Positions 26,907-35,487 of a stretch of 64,000 nucleotides of DNA are shown here, one piece after another. Below the pieces are notes generated by a model. That model saw only the letters and a list, made by a program, of their open reading frames with translations, made no database searches and was not told the origin of the DNA. A program made the position numbers and the translations under genes. Position 1 is the stretch's first letter. Each line of letters begins with the position of its first letter. Source of the DNA: Streptomyces varsoviensis. GTDB lineage: Bacteria > Actinomycetota > Actinomycetes > Streptomycetales > Streptomycetaceae. Location: contig NZ_JOBF01000015.1 of NCBI RefSeq assembly GCF_000718635.1, positions 127,300 through 191,299 of the forward strand, read 5' to 3'.

Positions 26907-27482
26907 ATGACGTCATCTCGCAACAGCTCTCGGCACCTCCGTGCCGATCTCGCCTGGGTGCGGTCGATGGGCGGCCCGTTGATCGTCATTCCGGCATCGG
27001 CTGTGGACCAGTGGGGCGGCTGCACGGAGGACGGGGTCATCGTCGGCGGAACGGAAGTCCCCGACGACTACGACCGCGCGTGCGGTGTCGGCGGCTGGGC
27101 TGGGACCGTCGCCGTCGGCGGCGAAGCTTCCGGGCTGGTCCTGGCCGACGAGCCGGCCACGACCTGCTACCTCTCCGATCAGCACGTCTTCGTGCGGTGG
27201 CTCGCCGCTGACTCCGACGTCGAACTCCTTGATGCCGCGAGGGCCGTCTTGGACGACCCCGCCACCGAGTGGGAGGAGTGCGGGGTGTGGGAGACCGATG
27301 GATCGGCGATTCTCCTGGACTCCGCCGTAGCCGGAGCGGACCTCGCCGTGGAGTACCCGGACCGGGGCGGCCTGCCGGAGCAGGCCCAGGTTTCTGTGCC
27401 CGCCGGACGCTGGAGCGTTCGCGCGACGCATAAGACGGGCGACTACCCGTGGGTAGGGGTGGTCCAACTACGTCCGGTATGA
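26907..27482 (+). CDS. Imm21-family immunity protein
   Basis: The product has 191 residues. VRSMGGPLIVIP, DYDRACGVGGWAGTVAVG and LVLADEPATTCYL are the hallmarks of the Imm21 family, immunity proteins of polymorphic toxin systems. No intact toxin gene is adjacent; the broken toxin-like gene lies 2 kb upstream. The ATG lacks a close ribosome site. The gene appears intact and may be an orphan immunity gene kept for defence against relatives' toxins, which is inference. Confidence 0.82.
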   Translation: MTSSRNSSRHLRADLAWVRSMGGPLIVIPASAVDQWGGCTEDGVIVGGTEVPDDYDRACGVGGWAGTVAVGGEASGLVLADEPATTCYLSDQHVFVRWLAADSDVELLDAARAVLDDPATEWEECGVWETDGSAILLDSAVAGADLAVEYPDRGGLPEQAQVSVPAGRWSVRATHKTGDYPWVGVVQLRPV

Positions 27483-28007
27483 CGCCTGCGTATCCGAGCC
27501 GCGGGCCACCTTGCCGCGCAGGCGACGAGCCTGACGACTCCTGTCGCTCGCCGCTCGTGGCGAAGGAGCGGGCCCGAGGAGCCGTCGCAGGACGGCCGGG
27601 GTCCTCTGGACACGGAGACCGAGCAGGGCGCAGCGCACCGCGCGGCTCCGGACGGCAGGACGGTCGCCCCCTGATCGCCGAGCCATCCACTGAGCGCCGG
27701 GGCCACGCCGCCACGCGTCCATAGCGCAGAAGACATCGAGCGAAGTGAAGTCCGTGCTGGTCACCGCGGTTTCCTCCGCTCGGGAGTCGCAGCCGCCGGC
27801 TCACCGGCACCGGAGGGCGGCAGCCGCACTACGCAGCCCCGCCGCCTGGCGGACACGCTTCTCTCAGTGGTCACCCGCTGCCACCGGGGCCGGGGGCAGC
27901 GCCGCCGGGCCACCAACGACAGGGGCAAGAAGCCATACCGGCCCCAGAGATCACGAACCCAATGCGGGCTCGGCCCAGAAGGTAATGGGCGCTGATGCGG
28001 CTATCCG
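27483..28007. other. Decayed gene-free stretch
   Basis: No intact gene is supported. A reverse-strand frame beginning TSTDFTSLDVFCAMD (27764 leftward) breaks into several frames and may be a transposase or other N-terminal scrap. Codon bias is weak throughout. Confidence 0.4.
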
Positions 28008-28136
28008 CTGACCGGCGCGGCGGTCGGGGCCTGGGGCCCCGCGCCCGTGTTCACGGCGTCGGCGGTGGTCATCGTGCTCGGCGCGGGGGCCGGGCTGTGC
28101 GCGCCACGTCTGCGGCGGGCCGAACTGCCGCGCTGA
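28008..28136 (+). pseudogene. C-terminal scrap of an MFS-type transporter
   Basis: Forty-two codons without a start encode a hydrophobic segment (VFTASAVVIVLGAGAGL) and the basic end RRAELPR, as at the C-terminus of a major facilitator transporter. A shorter related copy lies at 28787-28854. Confidence 0.5.
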
Positions 28137-28225
28137 GGGGAGGGCGGCAACCGCGCAGGCACGAGAAACCCCGCCCACGCGCCTCGGAGGAGAGCGCGTG
28201 GACGGGGAAGGCCCGCCGTGCCCCG

Positions 28226-28477
28226 CTAGTAGGTCATGCTCACTCGCAGGCCGTTCGTGACCACCCTCGGCGCCGGGGTTTCGGTCGGCACCTCATAGTC
28301 GTTGAGGTGGACCGTCGAGACATGCCCGCAGTCGTCGCAGATGAGGCTGGCGATGGCGTGCCCCTGATCATTCACTCCCCCCAGCGTCCACGTGTGCCGC
28401 ACCTGGCATGCGCGGCAGGGCGAGCCGTTGAGCCGCTGGGCGTATCCGTCGAGTTGTAGGACTTGCTGTGCGTTCAC
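28226..28477 (-). CDS. Zinc-ribbon-like small protein
   Basis: The product has 83 residues with two CxxC pairs, CRAC at about 21 and CDDC at about 48, likely one zinc site. The GTG has AGGAG 7 bases upstream. A 34-residue zinc-ribbon gene lies 18 bases upstream on the same strand, so the two probably form an operon. The product is not otherwise recognised. The pair sits between two copies of an MFS 3' scrap. Confidence 0.75.
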   Translation of the reverse strand: MNAQQVLQLDGYAQRLNGSPCRACQVRHTWTLGGVNDQGHAIASLICDDCGHVSTVHLNDYEVPTETPAPRVVTNGLRVSMTY

Positions 28478-28495
28478 TGGCTACTCCTGATCGGC

Positions 28496-28600
28496 CTACA
28501 GGCCACCGGGGTCGTAGATGTAGTGGCATTTGTTGCATTTGTAGTTGCCGTGTCCGGTGTCCTCCAACTGCCCGTCACAGCCTGGCATGGGGCAAGGCAT
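28496..28600 (-). CDS. 34-residue zinc-ribbon protein
   Basis: The product begins MPCPMPGCDGQLEDTGHG and continues with YKCNKCHYIYD. Cys pairs CPMPGC and CNKC fit a compact zinc ribbon. GGAGG lies 5 bases before the ATG. It is too short for routine gene calling, but the Cys spacing and the strong ribosome site support it. Function is unknown; nucleic-acid or protein binding is possible. Confidence 0.72.
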   Translation of the reverse strand: MPCPMPGCDGQLEDTGHGNYKCNKCHYIYDPGGL

Positions 28601-28966
28601 GGTTCCTCCGGTTGCTCAGGCGTAGGACTACGGTCCCACGTCCGGACAATCCGGTGCTGACCTATGGCGCAACTGCCCGAGTCGCCCCCGCCCTGCATGG
28701 CCCTGTACGCCTATGGCCCTGTACGCCCCTGGCCGGGACTCGGCGGGGCACTCCGCTCGCGTACGTGCGGACACTGACGGGCGGCCGACCGGCGCGGCGG
28801 TCGGGGCCCGGGGCTCCGCGCGCCGCTTCTGCGGCGGGCCGAACTGCCGCGCTGGGTGGGTCTGTTGGGGCGCCCGTAGGCGCCGTCGGCCAGGTTCACC
28901 GGACAGTCGTGGTGTCGCGGGAAATCGATTGACGCCCCGACGGGCGCTCGTGAACCATCTCCGTCC
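28601..28966. other. Gene-free stretch with repeats and an MFS scrap
   Basis: No intact gene is seen in these 366 bases. ATGGCCCTGTACGCC occurs twice within 40 bases (about 28697 and 28713). Bases 28787-28854 repeat parts of 28011-28134 (start and end of the transporter scrap) with the middle deleted. Confidence 0.55.
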
Positions 28967-29773
28967 GTGACGACGGACACTCATCAGGAACAGCAGCCCG
29001 CCCCCAGCCACGGGGGCTCTGGCCGCCGGCCGGTCGCCCTGCTCACCGGGGTGGGCCGCACCGTCGGCATCGGCGCGGGGATCGCGCGGCGGCTGGCCGC
29101 GTCGGGGTGGGACGTCGCCTTCACCTACTGGACGCCCTACGACGAGCGCATGAGCTGGGGGAGCGAGCCCGGGGCGGCGGAGGCGATCGGCCGGGAACTG
29201 GCCGAGCGCGGTGCGTCCACCCTCGCGATCGAGGCGGATCTCGCCGAGCCGGAGACCCCGGCACGCGTCTTCGACCGGGTCGAAGAGCGCATGGGCGGCG
29301 TCACGGCGCTGGTGATGAGCCACTGCGAATCCGTCGACTCGGGGCTGCTCGACACCACCGTGGAGAGCTTCGACCGGCACTTCGCCGTCAACGCGCGCGC
29401 CACGTGGCTGCTCATCCGCGAGTTCGGGCGCCGCTTCGCCGCGGAGCGGGGGACCGGCCGGATCATCAGCCTCACCAGTGATCACACCGTCGGCAACCTG
29501 CCCTACGGGGCCAGCAAAGGCGCCCTGGACCGCATCACCCTGGCCGCCGCCCACGAACTCGCCCACCTCGGCGTGACCGCCAACGCGATCAACCCCGGCC
29601 CGATCGACACCGGATGGATGCCCGAGGACCTCCGAGAACACTGCATCCGCAACACCCCGCGCGGCCGGCTCGGCACCCCCCAGGACACCGCCCACCTCGT
29701 GGACTTCCTCTGCTCGAAGAAAGGCGAGTGGATCAACGGCCAACTGCTCATCAGCAACGGCGGCCTCACGTAA
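28967..29773 (+). CDS. Short-chain dehydrogenase/reductase (SDR)
   Basis: The product has 268 residues with a Rossmann fold. The nucleotide site reads TGVGRTVGIGAGIA near residue 27, the catalytic Tyr/Lys are in YGASK, preceded by SLTS with the active Ser, and INPGPIDTGW follows. A 20-residue polar head precedes the fold. The GTG has no obvious ribosome site. Substrate is unknown. It is intact while most neighbours are broken. Confidence 0.9.
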   Translation: MTTDTHQEQQPAPSHGGSGRRPVALLTGVGRTVGIGAGIARRLAASGWDVAFTYWTPYDERMSWGSEPGAAEAIGRELAERGASTLAIEADLAEPETPARVFDRVEERMGGVTALVMSHCESVDSGLLDTTVESFDRHFAVNARATWLLIREFGRRFAAERGTGRIISLTSDHTVGNLPYGASKGALDRITLAAAHELAHLGVTANAINPGPIDTGWMPEDLREHCIRNTPRGRLGTPQDTAHLVDFLCSKKGEWINGQLLISNGGLT

Positions 29774-29846
29774 GAGCCTGTGTCTCTTCCTCTTCCCCTG
29801 ATGTGGATCTGTAGGGCGACGACCAGGACGACACGGCGGGCCACCG

Positions 29847-30161
29847 GTGAACGGCACGCACGTCGTGCTCCACGACCCCCACGGCCAGAACGAGGCCCAA
29901 CTCCCGCTGGTCCGCGCCCCGCACGAAGCGCTCGTCACCGCCGTCCTCGCCTGGAAGGCCCCGCGTCTCACCCCGCGCGATTACCAGCAGATCGCCCTCC
30001 ATCTGACCGGCCACGCCCGCGCGGTCGCCGCCGGAGTCCGGCGCCATGCCGCCGTGCTGCCCAAGGACGACGGCCGCGGCGCCCTCGCCGAAGTCGTCCT
30101 CCGCGAAACGGACGGCTGCCTGTCCGCGCCCTCAGACCGCCTCGGCCGGGAGGCGCCGTGA
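29847..30161 (+). CDS. DUF6415-like small protein
   Basis: The product has 104 residues, mostly helical, with LTPRDYQQIALHLTGHARAV and an acidic/Arg-rich second half. Its size and the L-H-L-GHAR helix resemble the DUF6415 group found in Streptomyces, with no known function; the match is by eye. The GTG start is used. The stop overlaps the next gene by 4 bases (GTGA). Confidence 0.6.
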   Translation: MNGTHVVLHDPHGQNEAQLPLVRAPHEALVTAVLAWKAPRLTPRDYQQIALHLTGHARAVAAGVRRHAAVLPKDDGRGALAEVVLRETDGCLSAPSDRLGREAP

Positions 30162-30858
30162 CCGCTGTGCCGCGCCCTCTTGCGGTCCGGCAGGGGCTGT
30201 TCGTTCCGTACGTCACGGCCTGGAGCGGGGAGCGGGAGGTCTCGCGCGCGGACCTGCTGCTGGACACCGGCGGCCTGCGTTGCCGCACCGAGCACGCCGA
30301 AGACCGGGACCCGCTCGGTGGGCTGTGGGAGCGGTGGACGGACGACCCCGGGGACGGAGCCCCGCTCTGGAGGACCGTCAATTCCGAACGGCAGCGCACC
30401 GCGATGGAGCATCTCCGATGCCAGGTGTGCGGCGGCCGGGCCAGCCACACCGGCAAAGCGTCCTGTTCCTCGAAGGCTGAAGAACGACGGGCGCCGCCGC
30501 CCGCCTGGAGGAGGGCACCGTCGCGCAGCCGCCGCTGTGCCTTCCCTGCGCCGCCGTCGCCCGCCGGCAACGCCCGCACCTGCGGCGGCACCGCCTCGCG
30601 CCGAGAGCGAAGAAGTACGCGGTCCGGGGAGTCCTCGGCGCGGTCTACACCGCGCGCCACCCTCGCGGCCCGCGGCCGACCGACCAGCTCGTGCTCGACA
30701 CCGAGGCCCCCGTCGCGTACGGGACCCCGGCGCCGCGGTACGTACTGGCCGGCCAGCTTCTTCGGGAGCTGCGGCGCGTCACGGTCGTGGACCTGGACGC
30801 CGAGCTGAGAGCCGCCGGACTGCCCTGCTACGGTGGCCGGCCGACCAGGGCGGGGTAG
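30158..30858 (+). pseudogene. Frameshifted Cys-motif protein of unknown function
   Basis: The N-terminal part (from GTG 30158) ends in LRCQVCGGRASHTGK. The frame then shifts near 30457, hits a TGA at 30478-30480, and continues in that frame with LCLPCAAVARRQRPHLRR and a long intact tail to 30858. Together these form a CxxC...CxxC protein known as a hypothetical in many Streptomyces. One indel and one nonsense change separate the parts. Confidence 0.65.
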
Positions 30859-31129
30859 CCGGCCCGGTACACAGGGGACGTCGGGGTGACCGACGACGGT
30901 TGCGCCCGTCAGCCGGGCATGACGATTCCCAACCTCCCTGCCGGACCAGCCGATCCGCTCCGCGCAAGTTGTAGGAGGGCGAGGCGAAGGCTCTGGCCGA
31001 AGCCGAAGCCGAAGCCGAAGCCGCGGCCGCCGGCCGGCGCACAGCGGCCTGTGTCCGGGCCCTGCCCGCTCAAGAGCGCGGAAACACCGCGTCCGAGGGC
31101 ACGGTCACGAGATGGCTGAACTGGTGTGG

Positions 31130-31444
31130 TCACCCCAGCAGCGTCCCCCAGCTCCCAGCTCTCTGACCCGCGCTCCGCAGCCGGGCCCCCGCGGGCGGAG
31201 CCCATCGCAGTTCCCCCGTCGGCGGCGCCGCGTAGGGAACCCCGAGGAACCCCGCGGTTCCCTCGCCCACGAGCCCTTTCAACCGCCCCTCCCGCACCCG
31301 CGCCGTACCGCTCGCGACCGGACTGGCACCGTCTTTCTCCGCTCGCGGCGTACTACCGGAGTCGGAACAGGAGGCGGCGAGCCCGAGCACGGCCGCGACG
31401 GCGACGAGCAACGACATGCGGGGGGACGCTCTCGAAGACGTCAT
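31130..31444 (-). pseudogene. Truncated carboxylesterase with lipoprotein signal
   Basis: The 104-codon frame begins with a lipoprotein signal peptide (SLLVAVAAVLGLAASC, lipobox Cys at about 27). It then enters the start of a type B carboxylesterase (FLGVPYAAPPTGELRW) and stops before the catalytic domain. Normal members have about 500 residues. The missing part is not nearby, so most of the gene has been deleted. Confidence 0.7.
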
Positions 31445-31604
31445 GGCCTCATCCTCGGCGGACCGCAAGCCGTGGCACACCGCTCCATCGGATGACGCTC
31501 CGCCTCGGATCTACCGCGCGCGGACGGTTGCCACCTGAGCCGCCACCGCGGTAATACCGGGCCCGCACGGTGCGGCTTTCGTCACGCCTCCGCTCCCCGG
31601 GCCG

Positions 31605-32186
31605 TCAGCCTTTGCGACGACGGGGCTGGGGCGGGTGGCTGACCTTGATTCGTCCCCGGTCGGCGATACCGGACAGGCGAAGGGTAGTCGCGGCGGGGTC
31701 CGCGGGATACGTGGTGTCGTTGACGACCTTGCCGTTGCCGCGGATGGCGATCGCATCGGTGTGCACGGCCCAGCCCCTCGGCACGACGAGGGTGATCGGG
31801 CCGTTGCTGACACATGCCGTCTCGACGACCACCTCCCGGTGGGGGCAGTGCGCCTGGGTGAAGTCCAGGTGGATCCGGCCGTCCTTCTCCGCGACGGCGC
31901 GGATGCGCTGCGGCACCGGCCACCGGCCCTCTTTGCGCACCCGGGCGTTGTGCCCCGCGCGCAGTTCCATGGGGGCGGGCTCGGGGGCCGATGGCGGGGT
32001 CACATCCCGGGCGAGGGCCGTGAGGTCGTCGTGGGTGGCGGCCTGCCACAGCGCGTCCAGGCGCTCGTGGAGCAGAGCAAGGTCCAGTCGCCCTTCGACG
32101 TATGCCTGTTGTAGAACCTCGGCCACGCGTTCTCGCTCGGTCTCCGACGCGCGCACAGGGAGCCGCTCACAGTCGGCACCGTCCAC
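31605..32186 (-). CDS. DUF1707 protein with LiaF-like C-terminus
   Basis: The product has 193 residues. The DUF1707 domain lies at the N-terminus (RASETERERVAEVLQQAYVEGRL, then LHERLDALWQAATHDDL). The second half is beta-rich (IHLDFTQA, GPITLVVPRGWAV) like LiaF/DUF2154 cell-envelope stress proteins. The GTG at 32186 is chosen because GGGAGG lies 5 bases upstream; the frame is open 14 codons further. It is probably cytoplasmic or membrane-associated; no membrane segment is seen. Confidence 0.85.
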   Translation of the reverse strand: MDGADCERLPVRASETERERVAEVLQQAYVEGRLDLALLHERLDALWQAATHDDLTALARDVTPPSAPEPAPMELRAGHNARVRKEGRWPVPQRIRAVAEKDGRIHLDFTQAHCPHREVVVETACVSNGPITLVVPRGWAVHTDAIAIRGNGKVVNDTTYPADPAATTLRLSGIADRGRIKVSHPPQPRRRKG

Positions 32187-32521
32187 GGTGACCTCCCTTT
32201 CCTCGTCGTCCGGGGCCCAGGCTGGCACAGCCGTGAACGACGCTCATCGTCCTCAAGGGCGACCCCGCCCAGTAAGGGCTGCGCGGCCGAGGAGAGGCGG
32301 CGCCCACTCCGACGAGCCGATGCGCGCACGGCGGGTCGGTGCCGAGCGGGGACGACCCGTCCGGATGCGCCCACACCCACGGGCCGCCTTCCCCGCGCTA
32401 CAGCTTCACCGCCTCCACCCCGGCCGCCGGCGCCCTGCGCCCGCTGCGCGACCCGGATGCCCGGAGCTGGACGAAGACGACGACGGCGGCGGGCAGGAGT
32501 GAGTATCGGAAGCCGATCGGA
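32187..32521. other. Gene-free stretch
   Basis: I see no supported gene, dyad or repeat in these 335 bases. Open frames here lack ribosome sites and recognisable motifs. Confidence 0.5.
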
Positions 32522-33246
32522 TCAATCCATGATGGGCAGGCACTCGGCGAGCAGAGCGACGATGTCGCGCCAGGCTCGCTGCGCGTGCCGTGGGTGGTAG
32601 CCGACACCGGGACGCACGGTGTGGTCGACCGATGGATGGTGGAAGGCGTGCAGGGCTCCTCCGTAGACCACGAGGCGCCAGTCGACGCCCGCGGCCTGCA
32701 TCTCTGTGGTGAACGCCTCCCGTTGCGCGGGCGCCATGATCGGGTCTTCCGACCCGACCCCGGCCCACACCGGGCAGCGAATGCGCGCCGCCTCGCCCGG
32801 TCGGCCCGTGATCAGCCCGTTGACGGTCGCGATCGCGCGCAGGTCGACGCCGTCACGCCCGAGTTCCAGCCCGATAGCGCCCCGGTGCCGTAGCCGACAG
32901 CGGCGATCCGGTCGGGGTCGGTCCGCGGTTCGGTGCGCAGCACGTCGAGCGCCGCATGGCCGATGCCCCGCATCCGGTCGGGGTCGGCGAGCAGGGGCAT
33001 GCAACGGGCCAGCATCTCCTCGGGGTCCCCCAAATAGCGCCCACCGTGAAGGTCGAAGGCCAGCGCCACGTATCCCAGCTCCGCGAGGGCTTCGGCCCTG
33101 CGGCGCTCGACGTCGCTGAGCCCCGTGCCCTCTGGTCCGAGCAGCACCGCGGGTCGGCGGTCGACACCGGCCGGGAGCGCGAGGTGGCCGAGCATCGTCA
33201 AGCCGTCGGCCGGATACTCGACCGTGTGCGTCGTGATCGTTGTCAT
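32522..33246 (-). pseudogene. Dienelactone hydrolase-family protein with a frameshift
   Basis: The ATG at 33246 begins MTTITTHTVEYPADG, and the frame reads to AAVGYGTGA at the nucleophile elbow. The frame then shifts, and the rest (IGLELGRDGVDLRAI to the end at 32522) lies in a second frame with the family's acid and His region (HAFHHP). A single missing base near 32886 would explain it. The elbow lacks the usual Cys (GYGTG). It could be a recent pseudogene or a sequencing error. Confidence 0.75.
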
Positions 33247-33338
33247 GAGTCCGGACGGTAACGCCCCGTTGCGCTCGCGCGGGGTGGCGTTCACCGATGG
33301 CTGACGGCAGTCCGTCCCGACTGCAACTCCCCGACGAA

Positions 33339-33377
33339 CCTGCTGCCTGTCGGCAAAGGATGCCGACAGGCAGCAGG
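33339..33377. terminator. Perfect 17-bp hairpin
   Basis: Arms 33339-33355 and 33361-33377 are fully complementary around a 5-base loop. It ends 3 bases from the stop of the reverse-strand fragment at 33381, so it was probably that gene's terminator. Confidence 0.8.
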
Positions 33378-33380
33378 CGG

Positions 33381-33545
33381 TTACGTGGTCAGGCGGCGTT
33401 CGATGGGGGTGCGCAGGCTGGGACGGATGCGGTTGTCGCCCAGGAACGTGGTGAGGCGTTCGGCTTCGGCCTGGACTGCTCGGTGCGCGTCGGTGCCGGG
33501 GTCGGTGAGGAAGTGGGTGGCGATCTCGCCGTCCGGTCGCCGGCC
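33381..33545 (-). pseudogene. C-terminal fragment of a winged-helix DNA-binding protein
   Basis: The last 54 codons read DGEIATHFLTDPGTD, AVQAEAERLTTFL and RTPIERRL before a TAA. This resembles the tail of the HTH_42 winged-helix family. No upstream part is recognisable, and the sequence enters a 36-bp tandem repeat. Confidence 0.5.
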
Positions 33546-33564
33546 CCGGCCGCCGACGCCGCCG

Positions 33565-33636
33565 CCTGCGCGACGGACGTCCTCGACCGCGTCCCGCCCG
33601 CCTGCGCGACGGACGTCCTCGACCGCGTCCCGCCCG
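33565..33636. repeat. Perfect 36-bp tandem duplication
   Basis: Bases 33565-33600 and 33601-33636 are identical. The unit keeps the frame of any overlapping ORF. It marks the break point between the winged-helix fragment and unrecognised sequence. Confidence 0.9.
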
Positions 33637-33751
33637 CCTGCGCTCCACCTCACGCCGGCGCCTCGACAAGCTCACCGCCGAACGCGCCCCGGCAATCTCC
33701 ACCGCCGGAGTCGCCGAATTGCGCGCCCTCGCCGGCCAAGGCCGCGCCCGC

Positions 33752-34936
33752 TCACCGGGTGCTGGGGCCGCCGGCGCACAGTGCGTGGTCGATCAGGGCG
33801 CCGGCCGCGTTCTCCTGCTCCAGTATGTGGTCTTTGGTGTCGCCGCGGGCCTCGGACATGGAGACCACAGCGCTTCGACGCCCGTCATCGGTGACGCCGT
33901 TGAGGGTGATGTAGCCGCCGTCCCCTCCCTCGTGGCTCCAGTAGGTTCCTCCACAGTTCAGGGGGCGTTCGACCAGGCCGAGTCCGTACCGGCCGTCGGG
34001 CCACAGCTCTTGGACCGCCGCGCTCACGGGGACGGTCCGCTTCATCTCGGCCAGTTGCCGTGCTGGCAGTAGGCGGCCGTCGAGCAGCGCGCGGAGGAGG
34101 CGGTTTTCGTCCCGTGTGGTCGTGACCCACGAAAGGTTCTCGTAGTCCACCGGTATCTGGTCGGTGACGTTCACCCGGGAGCCGGGGCCGAAGAACTGGT
34201 AGGCCTGGGCGTGAGGCCGGGGCAGGGCGGGCGAGGTGCCCATCCACCGGGTCTGGTTGAGGCCGAGCGGGCGCAGGATGCGGTTCTCGATCTCTTGGTG
34301 GGCGGGTTGACCGGTGGCCTTCTGAATGATCATGTCGAGCAGAACGTAGCCGGTGTTGGAGTACGCCCAGCCCTTGCCGGGCAGGAAGTCTTCCGGCTCG
34401 TGGGCCATGGCGAGGCCGACCAGTTGCTTGGGGGCGTAGACGTTGTGGCGCTGCTGGTAGTACTCCTCCGGCGTGGTGTATCCCGGCAGGTTGTCGCGGA
34501 TGCCGCTGGTGTGCTGGAGGAGTTGGCCGATGGTGATTCGAGTGCCGTCGTTGCCGTTACCCTGCACCACTCCTGGCAGCCAGTGGTCGACCGTGTCGTC
34601 CAGGGACAGCTTGCTCTCGGCCTCCAGTTGGAGGACCACGGTGGCAACCAGCGTCTTGGACGTACTGGCCATGCGGAAGTAGCCGCTGGAAGAGACCGGG
34701 CGACCGGTGGTCAGGTCGGCGGTGCCGCTGGTGGCGACCGACTGCCGGCCGTCAGGCCCAATGGCGCGGGCCTGCGCACCGCTGACACCGAGGGCGTGGA
34801 TCGTTGCGACATCCTGGCGTAACTGCTCCACGAGGGAGGGTCCGGCAGGCTGGGCGGCGGCCGTGCCCACCTCTGCGGCGAGCAGCGTAGCGACACCGAT
34901 TGCCACGGCGAGGTGCTTTCGCAGGGTCGAGGTCAT
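33752..34936 (-). CDS. Secreted serine beta-lactamase/DD-peptidase family hydrolase
   Basis: The product has 394 residues with a Sec signal peptide (LAVAIGVATLLAAEVGTAAAQ). The active-site SxxK is Ser91-Thr-Ser-Lys94, YSN is at 192-194, and HEGG near residue 355 replaces the KTG-like motif. It belongs to the class C beta-lactamase fold, probably a D-alanyl-D-alanine carboxypeptidase or esterase rather than a resistance enzyme. It stands alone near the right edge of the accessory stretch. Confidence 0.9.
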   Translation of the reverse strand: MTSTLRKHLAVAIGVATLLAAEVGTAAAQPAGPSLVEQLRQDVATIHALGVSGAQARAIGPDGRQSVATSGTADLTTGRPVSSSGYFRMASTSKTLVATVVLQLEAESKLSLDDTVDHWLPGVVQGNGNDGTRITIGQLLQHTSGIRDNLPGYTTPEEYYQQRHNVYAPKQLVGLAMAHEPEDFLPGKGWAYSNTGYVLLDMIIQKATGQPAHQEIENRILRPLGLNQTRWMGTSPALPRPHAQAYQFFGPGSRVNVTDQIPVDYENLSWVTTTRDENRLLRALLDGRLLPARQLAEMKRTVPVSAAVQELWPDGRYGLGLVERPLNCGGTYWSHEGGDGGYITLNGVTDDGRRSAVVSMSEARGDTKDHILEQENAAGALIDHALCAGGPSTR

Positions 34937-35487
34937 GGCCGGACGCTAGTTTCGCCCCAACGGGGGCGCGATCCGGCGCACCCCAAGATCAGAACGGGGG
35001 ATAACCCCCGGTGCGGGCCGTCACAGTCTGGCGCTGACCTGCCGGGCGCCGTGTGACGGTTCTTGACCCAACCGGCACCGCCAGGGCACCCGGGCGAGCC
35101 CTCACCAGGCCCGTTACGAACCATGGGATGAGAAACACGCAGTAAGCGAACGGGCCGCCTGGGTCGACCGGACCGCCTGGGCTCCTACGGACCGGACGGC
35201 GGCCGCGAGCCGTACGGGCCGGACGGTCGACGGGGGCGGCGCGGCCCTGGCGTGGGTTCTCGCGGGCCGGACGGCGGCCGCGAGTCATACGGGCCGGACG
35301 GTCGGCCTAGGCGGCATGGGCGGCACGGACCACGCGCGGGCCGGGGCAGGCCCGGCGGGAGCTCCGGAGCGTCCGGCGGCAGGTCGGGCCGGGCGGCCGG
35401 CGGCGCGCCGGGCGGGGGCAGCCGTAGCGGCCGGCGGCGCGCCGGGTCGGGCGGCCGGAGCGGCCGGCGCGAGCCCCTGACGAGGCG
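34937..35487. other. Gene-free stretch with hairpin and low-complexity repeats
   Basis: No gene is supported in these 551 bases. A 6-bp hairpin with a 4-base loop lies at 34995-35010. Between 35195 and 35310 the segment CGGACGGCGGCCGCGAG followed by TACGGGCCGGACGG occurs twice. The remainder is G-rich low complexity up to the 3' end of the next gene. Confidence 0.5.

Noticed and set aside
30886..31119. Small gene with a Lys-Pro repeat
   Set aside because: The repeat is produced by a GAAGCC run that reads equally well in other frames, and no ribosome site is present.
19151..35487. Integrative element or prophage
   Set aside because: No integrase, excisionase, replication gene, attachment repeat or tRNA was found at or near the edges.
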